Shown piece after piece: positions 27,396 to 36,696 of a DNA stretch of 64,000 nucleotides. Every line of letters starts with the position of its first letter. Within the stretch, counting starts at the first letter, position 1. The notes beneath the pieces are model-generated. The model was not told where the DNA came from and did not search any database. It was given only the letters and a program-made list of their open reading frames with translations. The position numbers were made by a program, and so were the translations under genes. Where the stretch lies: assembly GCA_017640665.1 (NCBI GenBank), contig JAEPQE010000002.1, positions 558,001 to 622,000 on the forward strand, written 5' to 3'. Origin of the DNA: Balneolaceae bacterium. GTDB taxonomy: Bacteria > Bacteroidota > Rhodothermia > Balneolales > Balneolaceae.

Positions 27396-30300
27396 TTAAA
27401 AAGATATTTGCACTCCAAGTTGTACTCTTCTTGGTTCAGCATAAAAAGTTGGGTCGTTATAAAAATCGGGATGAGCTCCATCAATTACACTTGCAGGAAG
27501 TGGTCTTGTTGGCAGCCCTGAATCTGAATAGACTGAATTCACAATTTTGGTATCAAGAATATTGTAGACATTTAGAAATACCTGTAAGTCATTTCCTCCA
27601 ACATCGAAATTCTTATATGCATTGATGTCTACTGTAAATCTGGAAGGAAGTCTTGCTGTATTTCTGAGGTTTTTATTGGAAGCTACCTCGCCAACAGTAA
27701 CTCCTGGAATATTTCTGGCAGGTGTATAAGGAGTACCAGAACTAAACCGGGCTAAAAGATTCGCACCCCAATCATTCCCGGTATAAAACATTGATCCGTT
27801 AAGAATATGAGTCCTATCCCAATCTAAAGGTTGTACCAGTTTAGTCAGCGCAATTTCCTGAGAAGTTGAATCAATTGACCCACCCTGCCCTTTAATATTG
27901 AAATACTCAGCGCTTGGATCTGAATTACTCCCTTCAACAACACCAAAGGTATAATCTATACCAAAATTGAATTGTCTACTTACGAATTGGTTAAACGCAA
28001 AAGTCATTCCTAATGATTTTGAATAATCGCGATTAAAGTAGATCCCATAGTTGATAGATCCTAAACCAGTAACCTGTGGGCGACTTGACACATAATCCCT
28101 TGTATCCTTGTAGTATCCGGTAAGCTCAATAGCAGTACCTTCGAAAATCTCTTGTTTAAGACCTAATTCATACTGCACACTTCGTTCAGGTTTCAGATCA
28201 GGATTACCAAAAAGTCCTTGTTCTCCACCTCCTTGTGATAGCAAAATCTGACTATTTGTATATAGTCTTTCGTAAGAAGGCATTTGGAAGAAATATCCAT
28301 ACGAGAAATAGATCACCCCACCATCATTAATTGGATAGGCAACTCCGATTCTTGGACTTATTTGATATTTAACAGAAGCATCTTTCCACCAATAAGCAGC
28401 CCTGTCTTCAACTGTTAATGAAGGTTCATTAGAATCCTGCTGACCATTCCCGTTTAAATCATTGTATTGATTCTCGGTTTTAGTTGGGAAGAAAATGTCA
28501 GGATCTTCAGGATCTGAAGGAACCTGGGTATTAGGATCAAAGTAGTCGAATCTCAAGCCCACATTTATGATCAAATTATCGTATTCGATTTTATCCTGAA
28601 TAAACGCACTTAAATTAATTGGGTTTTCTGAATATTTCTGAAACCCAGGTGTGTTTTCTTCCGGAATCCCAAGCTCAAGACACGGGTACTGATAATTTAC
28701 TTCCGCACATACCACTCTAAGTTCATCAGGAGTTCCTTCAGGGAAGTCAACCCCTTCATCAACAAGTGGAGTAAGGCCTAGGCTCTCGAACCTGATCTCA
28801 TCAAACTGAGCACTTAAACCTGCTTTTATGAAATGATTTTCAGATACCTGACTGGAAACGTCTGCCTTAACAATATAACTGTTTGTAGACCTGAAAAACC
28901 TGCTGTTGTTAGTTCCATAAGTTGCAAATTCTCCGGCATTTGGAATCTGGTTTCCATAAAGAACATTAGGAGTACCAAACAAAGGATCAGAAAGATTATC
29001 GTAATTAAAATAGCGTGGATCCCAGGGGTCTTCGTACAAATAGCTTTGGAACTCGTTATAACGACTGGCAACATTTATGGTTAAAAATGTTTGAGCAGAT
29101 GGCGTAATTGTCGTTTTCAGGTTTAATGAGTAATTATCCCGGAAATTGCTATTCTGACCGCCTGGTACAAACCGACTATTGAATCCATAACCACCACTTT
29201 CTTCGGTAGCTATTGATCCTATGAGGTTAAACTTCAGAAAATTGGAAAATCTCCATTCTAAATTTCCTTGAAAACTCAGAGTCTCAAAACGATTCATATC
29301 AATAAGAGAGCTATCTCTGGTACCATCATCTCTGATTTCAAGAAAGTCTGTACCTGATACAGTTACAGTATCTATAGAATACCAAGGAAGGTTTAAATCC
29401 ACCTGTTCATTGTAAAGAGTCCGATAACTCGAAAGGTCTGTGCCTAGCGGTACTCTGTCTACATATTTACCGTGCGGAGAGTACAGGTTTCTACCCGTTA
29501 AGTACCCATTATTTACAAACCTTCTTGCAGTGGTAAAAAATGTGAGTTTATCTTTAATAATAGGTCCTGAAACAGATCCATTGAAATTATACATCCGAGT
29601 TGGATTAAGGGACTGAAAACTGGTTCCAATCCCATCATATAATTCCGTTTTATTGGTAGCCAGATAACTTCCACTCCAAGCTCTAACCGAAGCGTCAAAT
29701 TGATTTCCTCCAGATTTAGTCACTACATTTACTATTCCTGATAAAGCCTGACCATGTTCTGCATTAAATGACCCCGAAATTACCTGAAGTTCCTGAATAG
29801 ATTCATTTTCAAGGCGTATACCATTACTACCATCATAATCATCTGTTACCCGGATTCCATCTACTACATAAGAAACCTCCGATGTACGTCCTCCCCGAAT
29901 ATGAATCCCTCCATCATTTCCAACATTTACACCTGCTTGAAGTTGAATAACATCTGTTATTTCCTGAACCGGAAGTTTTTCAATTTCATCACTACTTACT
30001 CTGGCTTCTGAACTCGTAATATCTTTAATCACCGTTTGCCTTTCAGCAACAACTACCAGCTCTTCTCCTTCAAAAGATTCTGGAGCTAATTCAAAGTCCT
30101 GAGTAGTAGTTAGATCAGTACGAACAATTACTTCTTGAACTACTACTGTGGCATACCCAATGTAACGCGCAACTAAAGTATAAGTACCAGGTGCAACATT
30201 AAGCATCAAATAATTGCCGTCAATATCTGTGATGGCACCTTTCGTTGTTCCCTGAATACCAACGGTAGCGCCAATTAATGGCTCATTAGTTTCCGCATCC

Positions 30301-30398
30301 AGTAATATTCCCTGGATTTTACCTGATTGGCCAAAAACCAAGGCTGGCATTATTAATAAAAATAACAGCACTAAATATATATGATTAACCTTTTTCAT
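27396..30398 (-). CDS. TonB-dependent outer-membrane receptor (SusC-like architecture)
   Basis: 1000 aa. Signal peptide (1-23, ending VFGQ); CarboxypepD_reg-like domain at about 25-105 (GKIQGILLDAETNEPLIGAT, DIDGNYLML); plug domain at about 125-235 (IQLQAGVNVGNDGGIHIRGG, SGSFNAEHGQALSGIVNVVT); then a 22-strand barrel ending in an aromatic C-terminus (VQLGVQISF). This is the nutrient pore for TonB-driven uptake. It is followed after 3 bp by the 1273-aa protein and preceded after 9 bp by the foldase. Maltodextrin as substrate comes from the amylases in the same transcript. No SusD gene accompanies it. Confidence 0.93.
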   Translation of the reverse strand: MKKVNHIYLVLLFLLIMPALVFGQSGKIQGILLDAETNEPLIGATVGIQGTTKGAITDIDGNYLMLNVAPGTYTLVARYIGYATVVVQEVIVRTDLTTTQDFELAPESFEGEELVVVAERQTVIKDITSSEARVSSDEIEKLPVQEITDVIQLQAGVNVGNDGGIHIRGGRTSEVSYVVDGIRVTDDYDGSNGIRLENESIQELQVISGSFNAEHGQALSGIVNVVTKSGGNQFDASVRAWSGSYLATNKTELYDGIGTSFQSLNPTRMYNFNGSVSGPIIKDKLTFFTTARRFVNNGYLTGRNLYSPHGKYVDRVPLGTDLSSYRTLYNEQVDLNLPWYSIDTVTVSGTDFLEIRDDGTRDSSLIDMNRFETLSFQGNLEWRFSNFLKFNLIGSIATEESGGYGFNSRFVPGGQNSNFRDNYSLNLKTTITPSAQTFLTINVASRYNEFQSYLYEDPWDPRYFNYDNLSDPLFGTPNVLYGNQIPNAGEFATYGTNNSRFFRSTNSYIVKADVSSQVSENHFIKAGLSAQFDEIRFESLGLTPLVDEGVDFPEGTPDELRVVCAEVNYQYPCLELGIPEENTPGFQKYSENPINLSAFIQDKIEYDNLIINVGLRFDYFDPNTQVPSDPEDPDIFFPTKTENQYNDLNGNGQQDSNEPSLTVEDRAAYWWKDASVKYQISPRIGVAYPINDGGVIYFSYGYFFQMPSYERLYTNSQILLSQGGGEQGLFGNPDLKPERSVQYELGLKQEIFEGTAIELTGYYKDTRDYVSSRPQVTGLGSINYGIYFNRDYSKSLGMTFAFNQFVSRQFNFGIDYTFGVVEGSNSDPSAEYFNIKGQGGSIDSTSQEIALTKLVQPLDWDRTHILNGSMFYTGNDWGANLLARFSSGTPYTPARNIPGVTVGEVASNKNLRNTARLPSRFTVDINAYKNFDVGGNDLQVFLNVYNILDTKIVNSVYSDSGLPTRPLPASVIDGAHPDFYNDPTFYAEPRRVQLGVQISF

Positions 30399-30407
30399 AG
30401 ACTGATA

Positions 30408-32111
30408 TCAAATTTGAACGGTAAGTTCTTGAAGTTTTTGAAGATTAATTTCGGCATCATGCTTTTCTTTCACTTGATCTATTGTAGAAGCACGCAACTC
30501 ATTCAATTTCTTTTTTGTCAGAAAACTATCGACCATATCCCGGGCTTCAGAAAAAACCATTGCACGAGCCTCTACCCTGTTTAAACATTTGTAGATATGG
30601 AACTCATTCTGTTGATATTGAATGACCCCACTTACTTCATTAACCTGAAGTTTTGCTAATTGATTAGCACTAAATCCAAAATCCTTAATACTCCTTAACC
30701 CAAGTTCCCCATTAACAAAGCGATCTTCATTATTAACAGTGTATTTATGAACTAAGTCATCAAATGAGGTTCCTTTCTCCAATTCTGCGAGAACCCTTTT
30801 TGCTTCATTTTCTGAATTAAGAACTATTCTTGATAAATTTATTTCAAGTGGTTTTGAAAAGTTATCTGGATTGTTCGAAAACTCGTTGTAGAGTTCAGCA
30901 GGTGTATTTACGATTTTCTTTGATAGGTAATTATTGGTTTCATCAGCAAGAAAGTGATAATAAGTCTCCTCTATCGATTCCTGAACTAAAGACTGCTGAT
31001 CAATTCCTATAGCCTTAGCCTCCTGGAGTAAAAAAGAACGGTAAGCAACGCCTATTACAAACTCTCTTAAACTATACTTATTCTGAATCGTGTTAAGCAT
31101 TGGCATACTACTTATAAGATATTCACTAGCAAAATCACTCACATTGAAACTAAAATCTTTGTACCTGGCCAAAGTCTGGTTATCAGAACTAATCGATGAT
31201 AGGAATTCGGGATCCTTGCTTAGCATCCCTTCATAATTTTGATCAATAGATTCCCATAAGTTCTCCAGCGAGTTTTGCTCTATAGAAATATTCTCAGAAA
31301 ATTTCTCTATATGATTTCTGGTGGCTAATTCTTTCTTTTTTTTCAGAACATAAGACTTGAGCTGACTTCTTTTTTGAGCAAAATCATATTCAGTTAGAAT
31401 AGGTTTAGTTACACGCTCAGTAAGTTTAACAATACTATATCCTTGAGCAGTCTTTACCGGTTCAGAAATCTCATTTAATCTGAGCGAAAATGCAGCGTTT
31501 TCGAAAGCAATATCCAAATCATCGGTAGTAAATCTTCCTATATCTCCCCCATTCTCTGCCATATATGAATTTTTAAAAACTTCTTTAGCCAAATCTTCAA
31601 AACTTTCGCCTCCGGCAAGACGATTTCTATATTCCTCGATCTGCTGCTCCGTTCTGGCGAAAATATGCGAAGCCCTAAGTTGTGTATTAAACCTCAAAAA
31701 GTATTCCTGTAACTCTTGTTCTGAAACTTCTACCTCTGATAAAATTATCTGATTTAAATACTCTTCATTGATAACCCTTCTTTTTATGGCTTCTTTTTTT
31801 TGAATTGCTTCTTCAGTTTTATCGATTCCAAGATCCTGAGCAAAAGCAGCTAATACATAAGTATTAAATTCAGTATCCAGAATCGCCTTTTTTGTATCGA
31901 AGTCCTGATTTAAAACTTGTCCAGTTCGGTAGTAGTATTCTTTGAAAGCATTTTCAAATTGATTAGTTGTTACGGACATGCCTTTTATGCTGGCGAGTAC
32001 TAACTCATCATTTTTTTCCTGTACAGAAGAGCATTGAGCAAATATTATTACGAAGAACAAAAGCCCAAGAGAGCTAATTGCCGCTAACAATGTTTTTTTA
32101 ATAGTTGGCAT
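30408..32111 (-). CDS. Parvulin-type peptidyl-prolyl isomerase lipoprotein, first gene of the amylolytic locus
   Basis: 567 aa. Lipoprotein signal, FFVIIFAQC with Cys27. Two parvulin-like regions are visible. The first, about 143-232, has RASHIFARTEQQIEEYRNRL, GESFEDLAKEVF and the NGGDIGRF motif. The second, about 420-510, has NLSRIVLNSENEAKRVLAEL and NGELGLRSI and is more divergent. The SurA/PrsA-like layout suggests a periplasmic chaperone for outer-membrane proteins. Being the promoter-proximal gene ahead of a large barrel and T9SS cargo, it probably serves their folding. It begins about 18 bp after the predicted transcription start. Confidence 0.85.
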   Translation of the reverse strand: MPTIKKTLLAAISSLGLLFFVIIFAQCSSVQEKNDELVLASIKGMSVTTNQFENAFKEYYYRTGQVLNQDFDTKKAILDTEFNTYVLAAFAQDLGIDKTEEAIQKKEAIKRRVINEEYLNQIILSEVEVSEQELQEYFLRFNTQLRASHIFARTEQQIEEYRNRLAGGESFEDLAKEVFKNSYMAENGGDIGRFTTDDLDIAFENAAFSLRLNEISEPVKTAQGYSIVKLTERVTKPILTEYDFAQKRSQLKSYVLKKKKELATRNHIEKFSENISIEQNSLENLWESIDQNYEGMLSKDPEFLSSISSDNQTLARYKDFSFNVSDFASEYLISSMPMLNTIQNKYSLREFVIGVAYRSFLLQEAKAIGIDQQSLVQESIEETYYHFLADETNNYLSKKIVNTPAELYNEFSNNPDNFSKPLEINLSRIVLNSENEAKRVLAELEKGTSFDDLVHKYTVNNEDRFVNGELGLRSIKDFGFSANQLAKLQVNEVSGVIQYQQNEFHIYKCLNRVEARAMVFSEARDMVDSFLTKKKLNELRASTIDQVKEKHDAEINLQKLQELTVQI

Positions 32112-32135
32112 CCAGGAGGTTTTAAGAGCTCAAAT

Positions 32136-32165
32136 AAAATAATGAAAGCGCTTACATTTTTTCAA
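32136..32165 (-). promoter_or_regulatory. Promoter and LacI/CcpA-type operator of the amylolytic locus
   Basis: On the minus strand a -35-like TTGAAA (32165-32160) and a -10-like TATTTT (32141-32136) are 18 bp apart. The spacer is almost entirely ATGTAAGCGCTTTCAT (32157-32142), a near-perfect palindrome around the core AAGCGCTT that fits the catabolite-responsive-element consensus WTGNNARCGNWWWCAW at every position. A LacI-family dimer bound here would block RNA polymerase. Transcription would begin near 32129, giving a short leader to the ATG at 32111. Confidence 0.75.
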
Positions 32166-32296
32166 CCAAAAAAGGGCTTTTTTTTGAGAAATATCTACAC
32201 TTAATCTTCTATTTATTTTCAGCAGAATAGGGGTAACATGTTTTTTTTCAAATTATTATACTTTACACATACTTTTATTGACTCGTTTTGAGTGTT

Positions 32297-32344
32297 TTTT
32301 GAGAAAAAATCAAAAAAATTTATTAAATGTAAGAGGTTACATTT
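32297..32344 (-). terminator. Probable terminator after ispG
   Basis: AAATGTAA (32325-32332) and TTACATTT (32337-32344) form a perfect 8-bp stem with a 4-nt loop. On the minus strand it is followed by AATAAATTTTTTTGATTTTTT, a T-rich tail. The stem is AT-rich and so weak for an intrinsic terminator; an operator role is the alternative. Confidence 0.45.
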
Positions 32345-32412
32345 TAATGTGTAAATGAGCAGAATTTGAGCATGAAAAGAAATTGAAACACTAATACTTC
32401 TCAGTGAAGAGG

Positions 32413-33633
32413 CTAGTTCTTCTTGCTGTAGTTTTCGATTATATAATCGTTCAGAATTTTTCTGAATTCTTTCCCGATATGATCTCCCTTTAATGTAGTA
32501 GCATGCTCTCCATCAATATAAACCGGAGCTTTAGGTTCTTCGAATGTGCCTGGCAGAGATATCCCAATATTTGCAGCCCTTGATTCTCCGGGTCCATTTA
32601 CCACACAGCCCATCACAGCTACATCCATCTCCTCGACTCCCGGATATACTTCCCGCCATACAGGCATCGAATCAGAAATATAATCCTGAATCTCTTCCGC
32701 TAATTCCTGAAAATAGGTACTCTTGGTTCTTCCACAACCAGGGCAAGATGTTACCTGAGGCAGGAAACTTCTGATTCCCAGCGATTGGAGAACCTGTTGT
32801 GCAACTTGTACTTCTAAAGCTCTATCGGCACCGGGCTGTGGAGTCAGTGAAACCCTGATGGTATCCCCTATTCCGCGTTGCAGGATTACGGAAAGAGCAG
32901 TTGAACTCGCTACTATTCCTTTCATTCCCATTCCTGCTTCCGTTAAACCTACATGCAGTGGATACGGGACTACTTCTGCGATTCGTGTATATACTTCAAT
33001 TACATCCTGTACACCCGACATTTTACAACTTATGATAATTTTATCGGATCCAAGCCCAACTTCTTCAGCTAAAGCTGATGAGCGCTTTGCACTTTCAACC
33101 ATGGTATCGAGCATCACTTCTTTTGCCGACTTTGGAGATGAAAGCTCATTGTTCGCATCCATCTTTTGCGCTAAAAGCTGCTGATCCAATGAGCCCCAGT
33201 TAACCCCAATTCTGACGGGTTTGTCGTATTTAATAGCCTGCTCTACAATAGTGGTAAAATTCTTATCCCTGGCTTTGGTGCCGGTATTGCCCGGATTAAT
33301 TCTTAGTTTTGCCAGTGACTCAGCCATATCGGGGTACTTGGTAAGCAGAACATGCCCATTATAATGAAAATCACCAACAATGGGCACATTCACTCCACGA
33401 TTAAGCAGCTTCTCCTTAATATAAGGCACTGCTTTTGCCGCCTGATCATTATTAACAGTAATACGAACAATTTCAGAGCCGGCAAGATGGAGATGATCGA
33501 TCTGATCCACAGTTTCATCAATATCAGCCGTATCGGTATTGGTCATAGACTGCACCACTATAGGTGCTTTTCCACCAACTGGGACATCTCCCACCATTAC
33601 CCGGATTGAGTCTCTTCGTTTAATTACCGCCAT
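32413..33633 (-). CDS. ispG: 4-hydroxy-3-methylbut-2-en-1-yl diphosphate synthase (IspG/GcpE)
   Basis: 406 aa, an iron-sulphur enzyme of the MEP isoprenoid pathway that converts MEcPP to HMBPP. The [4Fe-4S] ligands are visible as Cys297 and Cys300 in SCPGCGRT and Cys343 in [10 protein letters not shown], whose Glu350 supplies the fourth ligand. N-terminal [11 protein letters not shown] and INPGN motifs are those of the TIM-barrel half. The short bacterial form without the plant-type insertion is present. It is 7 bp after the rhomboid gene and shares its transcript; the upstream CrtISO-like oxidoreductase gives an isoprenoid/carotenoid link. Confidence 0.97.
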   Translation of the reverse strand: MAVIKRRDSIRVMVGDVPVGGKAPIVVQSMTNTDTADIDETVDQIDHLHLAGSEIVRITVNNDQAAKAVPYIKEKLLNRGVNVPIVGDFHYNGHVLLTKYPDMAESLAKLRINPGNTGTKARDKNFTTIVEQAIKYDKPVRIGVNWGSLDQQLLAQKMDANNELSSPKSAKEVMLDTMVESAKRSSALAEEVGLGSDKIIISCKMSGVQDVIEVYTRIAEVVPYPLHVGLTEAGMGMKGIVASSTALSVILQRGIGDTIRVSLTPQPGADRALEVQVAQQVLQSLGIRSFLPQVTSCPGCGRTKSTYFQELAEEIQDYISDSMPVWREVYPGVEEMDVAVMGCVVNGPGESRAANIGISLPGTFEEPKAPVYIDGEHATTLKGDHIGKEFRKILNDYIIENYSKKN

Positions 33634-33640
33634 CTTTGCC

Positions 33641-34501
33641 CTAATCTTTTTTACTTAATTCAAACAATTTCTTTTTCTCTTCTTTTGAAAGAGCGTCATA
33701 ACCCTTCTTAGAAATTTTCTCCAGAATCTCATCTAATTCACTTTGATCAACTTCCTCAATCACATCGGCATCACTTACTATGCTCATCTTTTTGTTCCGC
33801 TTTTTAGTCTTTGGAGCCCCTGAAGGTTTAAATTTTCTGTAGAGGTATTCAAAGTAGCGAGGGATCAGACTCAAGTCGAAACCGTTTTTGTGAGCACGCA
33901 TCAATAAAAAACCGCCAAGTGCTCCACCTAAGTGAACTAATCGAGCTACTTGCCCACCACTATTGAGGAATATAATGTCTAAAGCTATCAATCCACCTAC
34001 CACGTACCTGGCTTCAATAGGAGGAAGCAAAAACAGCATAATCGGGGTTCTTGGAAAAAGCATCGCAAAAGCTACCATCACACCAAATACTGCACCAGAA
34101 GCTCCAATTACTAAGGTAGTTCCCGCGGCAAAACTCAGCGCTACATCTACCAAAGCTCCTGCTAAACCAGCTCCAAAATAAATCGTTAGAAAACTACGCG
34201 GGCCAAGTCGTTCTTCTACCGGGCGTCCCATCCACCATAACCAAAGCATGTTGAATATAAAGTGGAACAGGTTTCCCATAGAATGGAGAAACATGTACGT
34301 AACAATCCTCCATGGCTGGGTTATAGTAATTACTATATTTGTATTGAGACCGAGATACGTTGAGAGGTCTATTCCGAAGAATGCAAAGAAAACAAACTGT
34401 GCAACGAATGTAGCCGTATTGAGCAAAATAATTGCACGTAATGCATCCGGCATTGCCGCGAATCCTCTCTTCACCGAGTATCCAAACGAATTAGTTGCCA
34501 T
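33641..34501 (-). CDS. Rhomboid intramembrane serine protease with cytoplasmic tail
   Basis: 286 aa with six or seven membrane helices. The catalytic dyad is Ser135 in IGASGAVFG and His190 in VHLGGALGG; the oxyanion-helping His/Asn appear in [13 protein letters not shown] (72-84). After about residue 205 a charged tail of 80 residues ([24 protein letters not shown]) resembles the small C-terminal domain found in many Bacteroidota rhomboids. Substrates are unknown. The second rhomboid lies 7 bp upstream on the same strand. Confidence 0.92.
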   Translation of the reverse strand: MATNSFGYSVKRGFAAMPDALRAIILLNTATFVAQFVFFAFFGIDLSTYLGLNTNIVITITQPWRIVTYMFLHSMGNLFHFIFNMLWLWWMGRPVEERLGPRSFLTIYFGAGLAGALVDVALSFAAGTTLVIGASGAVFGVMVAFAMLFPRTPIMLFLLPPIEARYVVGGLIALDIIFLNSGGQVARLVHLGGALGGFLLMRAHKNGFDLSLIPRYFEYLYRKFKPSGAPKTKKRNKKMSIVSDADVIEEVDQSELDEILEKISKKGYDALSKEEKKKLFELSKKD

Positions 34502-34508
34502 CTTCTAC

Positions 34509-35153
34509 TTAATTACCGTGAGGTTTTTTAATCTTCCAGAGTTTGATCAGTATAAACCCTACAACCAAACCACCCAGGTGAGCAAAATGAGCTACCCCGC
34601 TGTCTGATCGTGACAGCCCGGAAAACAATTCAAAAGCGCCGTAAATTCCCACAAAATATTTTGCTTTGATGGGAATAGGCGGGAACAGAAGAATGATGTA
34701 TTGATTTGGAAACATCATCCCAAAAGCCAGTAGAATTCCAAATACTGCTCCCGATGCACCAATGGTGTAAGTAAAATATCCACCTACTAACATGTGGATA
34801 ATCGCAGCTCCAATTCCTGTAAGGAAATAATAGACTACAAAACGACGGGTTCCCCAGAGGTTCTCTATAGCTTGCCCAAAGATCCAAAGGGCAAACAGGT
34901 TAAAGAAGATATGGCTTAAGTCTGCGTGCAGAAACATGTAAGTAACCAATTGCCAGGGCATAAACGAGGGTAAAGAACTTCCTCCTCCTAAAGACCATAA
35001 TGCAAAATATTGAGCAAATATTTCACCAATCGGAGTCCAGCCACCCGTAAACATACTTTTAGTGATAAGAAAGATAATACCGTTAGCTATGAGCAGGTAT
35101 TTGATAGCAGGTGGAAATATCGAGAATTGGGTATTTGGCTGAAATTGATTCAA
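34509..35153 (-). CDS. Rhomboid intramembrane serine protease, compact form
   Basis: 214 aa, essentially only the six-helix core. Catalytic Ser134 in [12 protein letters not shown] and His192 in HFAHLGGLVVG; the conserved FLHADLSHIFFN (74-85) forms the L1/TM2 region. It is similar to the neighbour in these motifs but lacks its C-terminal tail, so the pair is probably an old tandem duplication with divergence. It overlaps the oxidoreductase gene by 4 bp (ATGA). Confidence 0.92.
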   Translation of the reverse strand: MNQFQPNTQFSIFPPAIKYLLIANGIIFLITKSMFTGGWTPIGEIFAQYFALWSLGGGSSLPSFMPWQLVTYMFLHADLSHIFFNLFALWIFGQAIENLWGTRRFVVYYFLTGIGAAIIHMLVGGYFTYTIGASGAVFGILLAFGMMFPNQYIILLFPPIPIKAKYFVGIYGAFELFSGLSRSDSGVAHFAHLGGLVVGFILIKLWKIKKPHGN

Positions 35154-36652
35154 ACGGAAACAGGTTTTTTGTGATTTTTTAAAACGCGATAATATACGTT
35201 TATCCCACTTAAAGTTACGCCCGGAATTCCTTGTCCGGGATAGGTGGTATCGCCTACAAGGTATAACCCTTTAAATGGAGTTTTATTCGGAGACCAATTT
35301 AGCAAGCTTCGTGCCATGCTTTGGGGGATTCCTCCTACCCTGCCTTTTTTTCGGTACACCCAGTTTTCCCAGCTTAATGGGGTAGCTGTATCTGCTATTT
35401 TAATTTCTGATTTAGCAAATCCGGGAAGTTTCTCTTTGAGTTGTGCAAGGATAAACTGATGAACCTCTTTTTTGCTGGCTTCATATTCATCATCCATACC
35501 AAACCAAACTTCAGGGCTTGAGTGGCATGAAACATTCAATGTTCGTTCCCCTTCAGGAGCTCGTTCTGAATCTCCACGCTTTGACATGGATACAAAGATT
35601 GATTCTGAGTTAGTGTGTGGGACTTTCTTTCCTCCCAGATGAATTTGATGGTGAATTCCGAGATTATCTGGATAAGTATCAGTGGTCGCAATACCCATGG
35701 TAATAGCGCCCCAGGCTTCATCGAAGCCAGCAGCTTCTTTTTCGAAATAGGATTTAATCTTTCCCAGGGTGATATCCGGCATATTCCAAATCGGGATATT
35801 GGAAATAACTATAGGAGCTTTATAAACGCGATCTTTTTTTGTTTTGATTACAAACTCTCCACTTTCCTGAACAATTCCAGTTACGGCTTCTTTTGTTTGA
35901 AGCGCTCCTCCCTTTGCTTCCACATATTTTTTAATGGTGTTTATCATCTCTATCAATCCACCGGGGACGTAAAAATTTGAGTAATTGGTATAGGTTAGTC
36001 CGGGCGCTCCAAACAAAAAAGGAGTATCCTTTGATTTAGCCTGAGCAGTAATCATTAGTTGCTCATCCAGAAAACGCAAAAATTGTTCCGAGTCCACTCC
36101 ACATTTTTGGGCGACTTCCTTTACTGATTTGAAAGCGTATTTTAAAACCCATACATCTTTAGGAGAGTTTGATGTTGCAAGTCGAAACCAATCCTGGGTA
36201 TTCAAAGGTGGAAAAGTGGGGTTTTTGAGAGAAACCTTCCAAACTATTTCAGACAAATTAAACGCCAGATTCCAGAACTTTTTTTGTCCTTTTCTATTCC
36301 CAAACACCCGGACTGCTTCTTCGATCCATTCAAACCGATCTTTATAACGGGTAATAGCTCCTCCATCGAACCACACCTTCATAGACGGGTTTAATTCATC
36401 ACGAGGAATTCGAATCCCGGTCTCTTCTTCGAGTTTCCTAAGCGGCTGATTTTCATCAAACCCGATTAGGGTAGTCGCGCCGGATTCAAAGATATATCCC
36501 TTCCTTGGATAGGAAGAACTGCACCCTCCTGGGTGTAAAGCTGCTTCAAGAATAAGCACCTTATATCCATCTTTAGCTAGCATTGCAGCTGCGCTCATTC
36601 CTCCCATACCCGAGCCAACGATGATAGCGTCAAAATTTGAATTAATAGTCAT
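35150..36652 (-). CDS. FAD-dependent carotenoid isomerase/desaturase-like oxidoreductase
   Basis: 500 aa from the ATG at 36652, which gives MTINSNFDAIIVGSGMGG; a further in-frame ATG at 36676 would add eight unusual residues and is less likely. The dinucleotide-binding loop GSGMGGMSA and the EAALHPGGCSSS element place it with CrtISO/phytoene dehydrogenase-like flavoproteins. The C-terminal GLYLVGDTTYPGQGIPGV is the second FAD-binding signature of this family. It heads an operon with two rhomboids and ispG, and is divergent from the lipoprotein at 36697. Carotenoid substrate is inferred from family and from ispG. Confidence 0.88.
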   Translation of the reverse strand: MTINSNFDAIIVGSGMGGMSAAAMLAKDGYKVLILEAALHPGGCSSSYPRKGYIFESGATTLIGFDENQPLRKLEEETGIRIPRDELNPSMKVWFDGGAITRYKDRFEWIEEAVRVFGNRKGQKKFWNLAFNLSEIVWKVSLKNPTFPPLNTQDWFRLATSNSPKDVWVLKYAFKSVKEVAQKCGVDSEQFLRFLDEQLMITAQAKSKDTPFLFGAPGLTYTNYSNFYVPGGLIEMINTIKKYVEAKGGALQTKEAVTGIVQESGEFVIKTKKDRVYKAPIVISNIPIWNMPDITLGKIKSYFEKEAAGFDEAWGAITMGIATTDTYPDNLGIHHQIHLGGKKVPHTNSESIFVSMSKRGDSERAPEGERTLNVSCHSSPEVWFGMDDEYEASKKEVHQFILAQLKEKLPGFAKSEIKIADTATPLSWENWVYRKKGRVGGIPQSMARSLLNWSPNKTPFKGLYLVGDTTYPGQGIPGVTLSGINVYYRVLKNHKKPVSV

Positions 36653-36696
36653 GGCTGTGTAACATCCCAAAAACACTGTGCATTCCAGAACTCACA

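Larger units (their letters stand above)
32112..32412. other. Intergenic region between ispG and the amylolytic locus
   Basis: The 301 bp hold no gene. They contain, in minus-strand order, a hairpin plus T-rich run after ispG (32344-32297) and the promoter-operator of the foldase gene (32165-32136). The middle part is very AT-rich with several A and T tracts. Confidence 0.7.

Noticed and set aside
36653-36676. Upstream ATG at 36676 as start of the CrtISO-like protein
   Set aside because: It adds eight residues (MFLGCYTA) not typical before the Rossmann strand, while the ATG at 36652 gives a normal N-terminus and leaves more room for divergent promoters.
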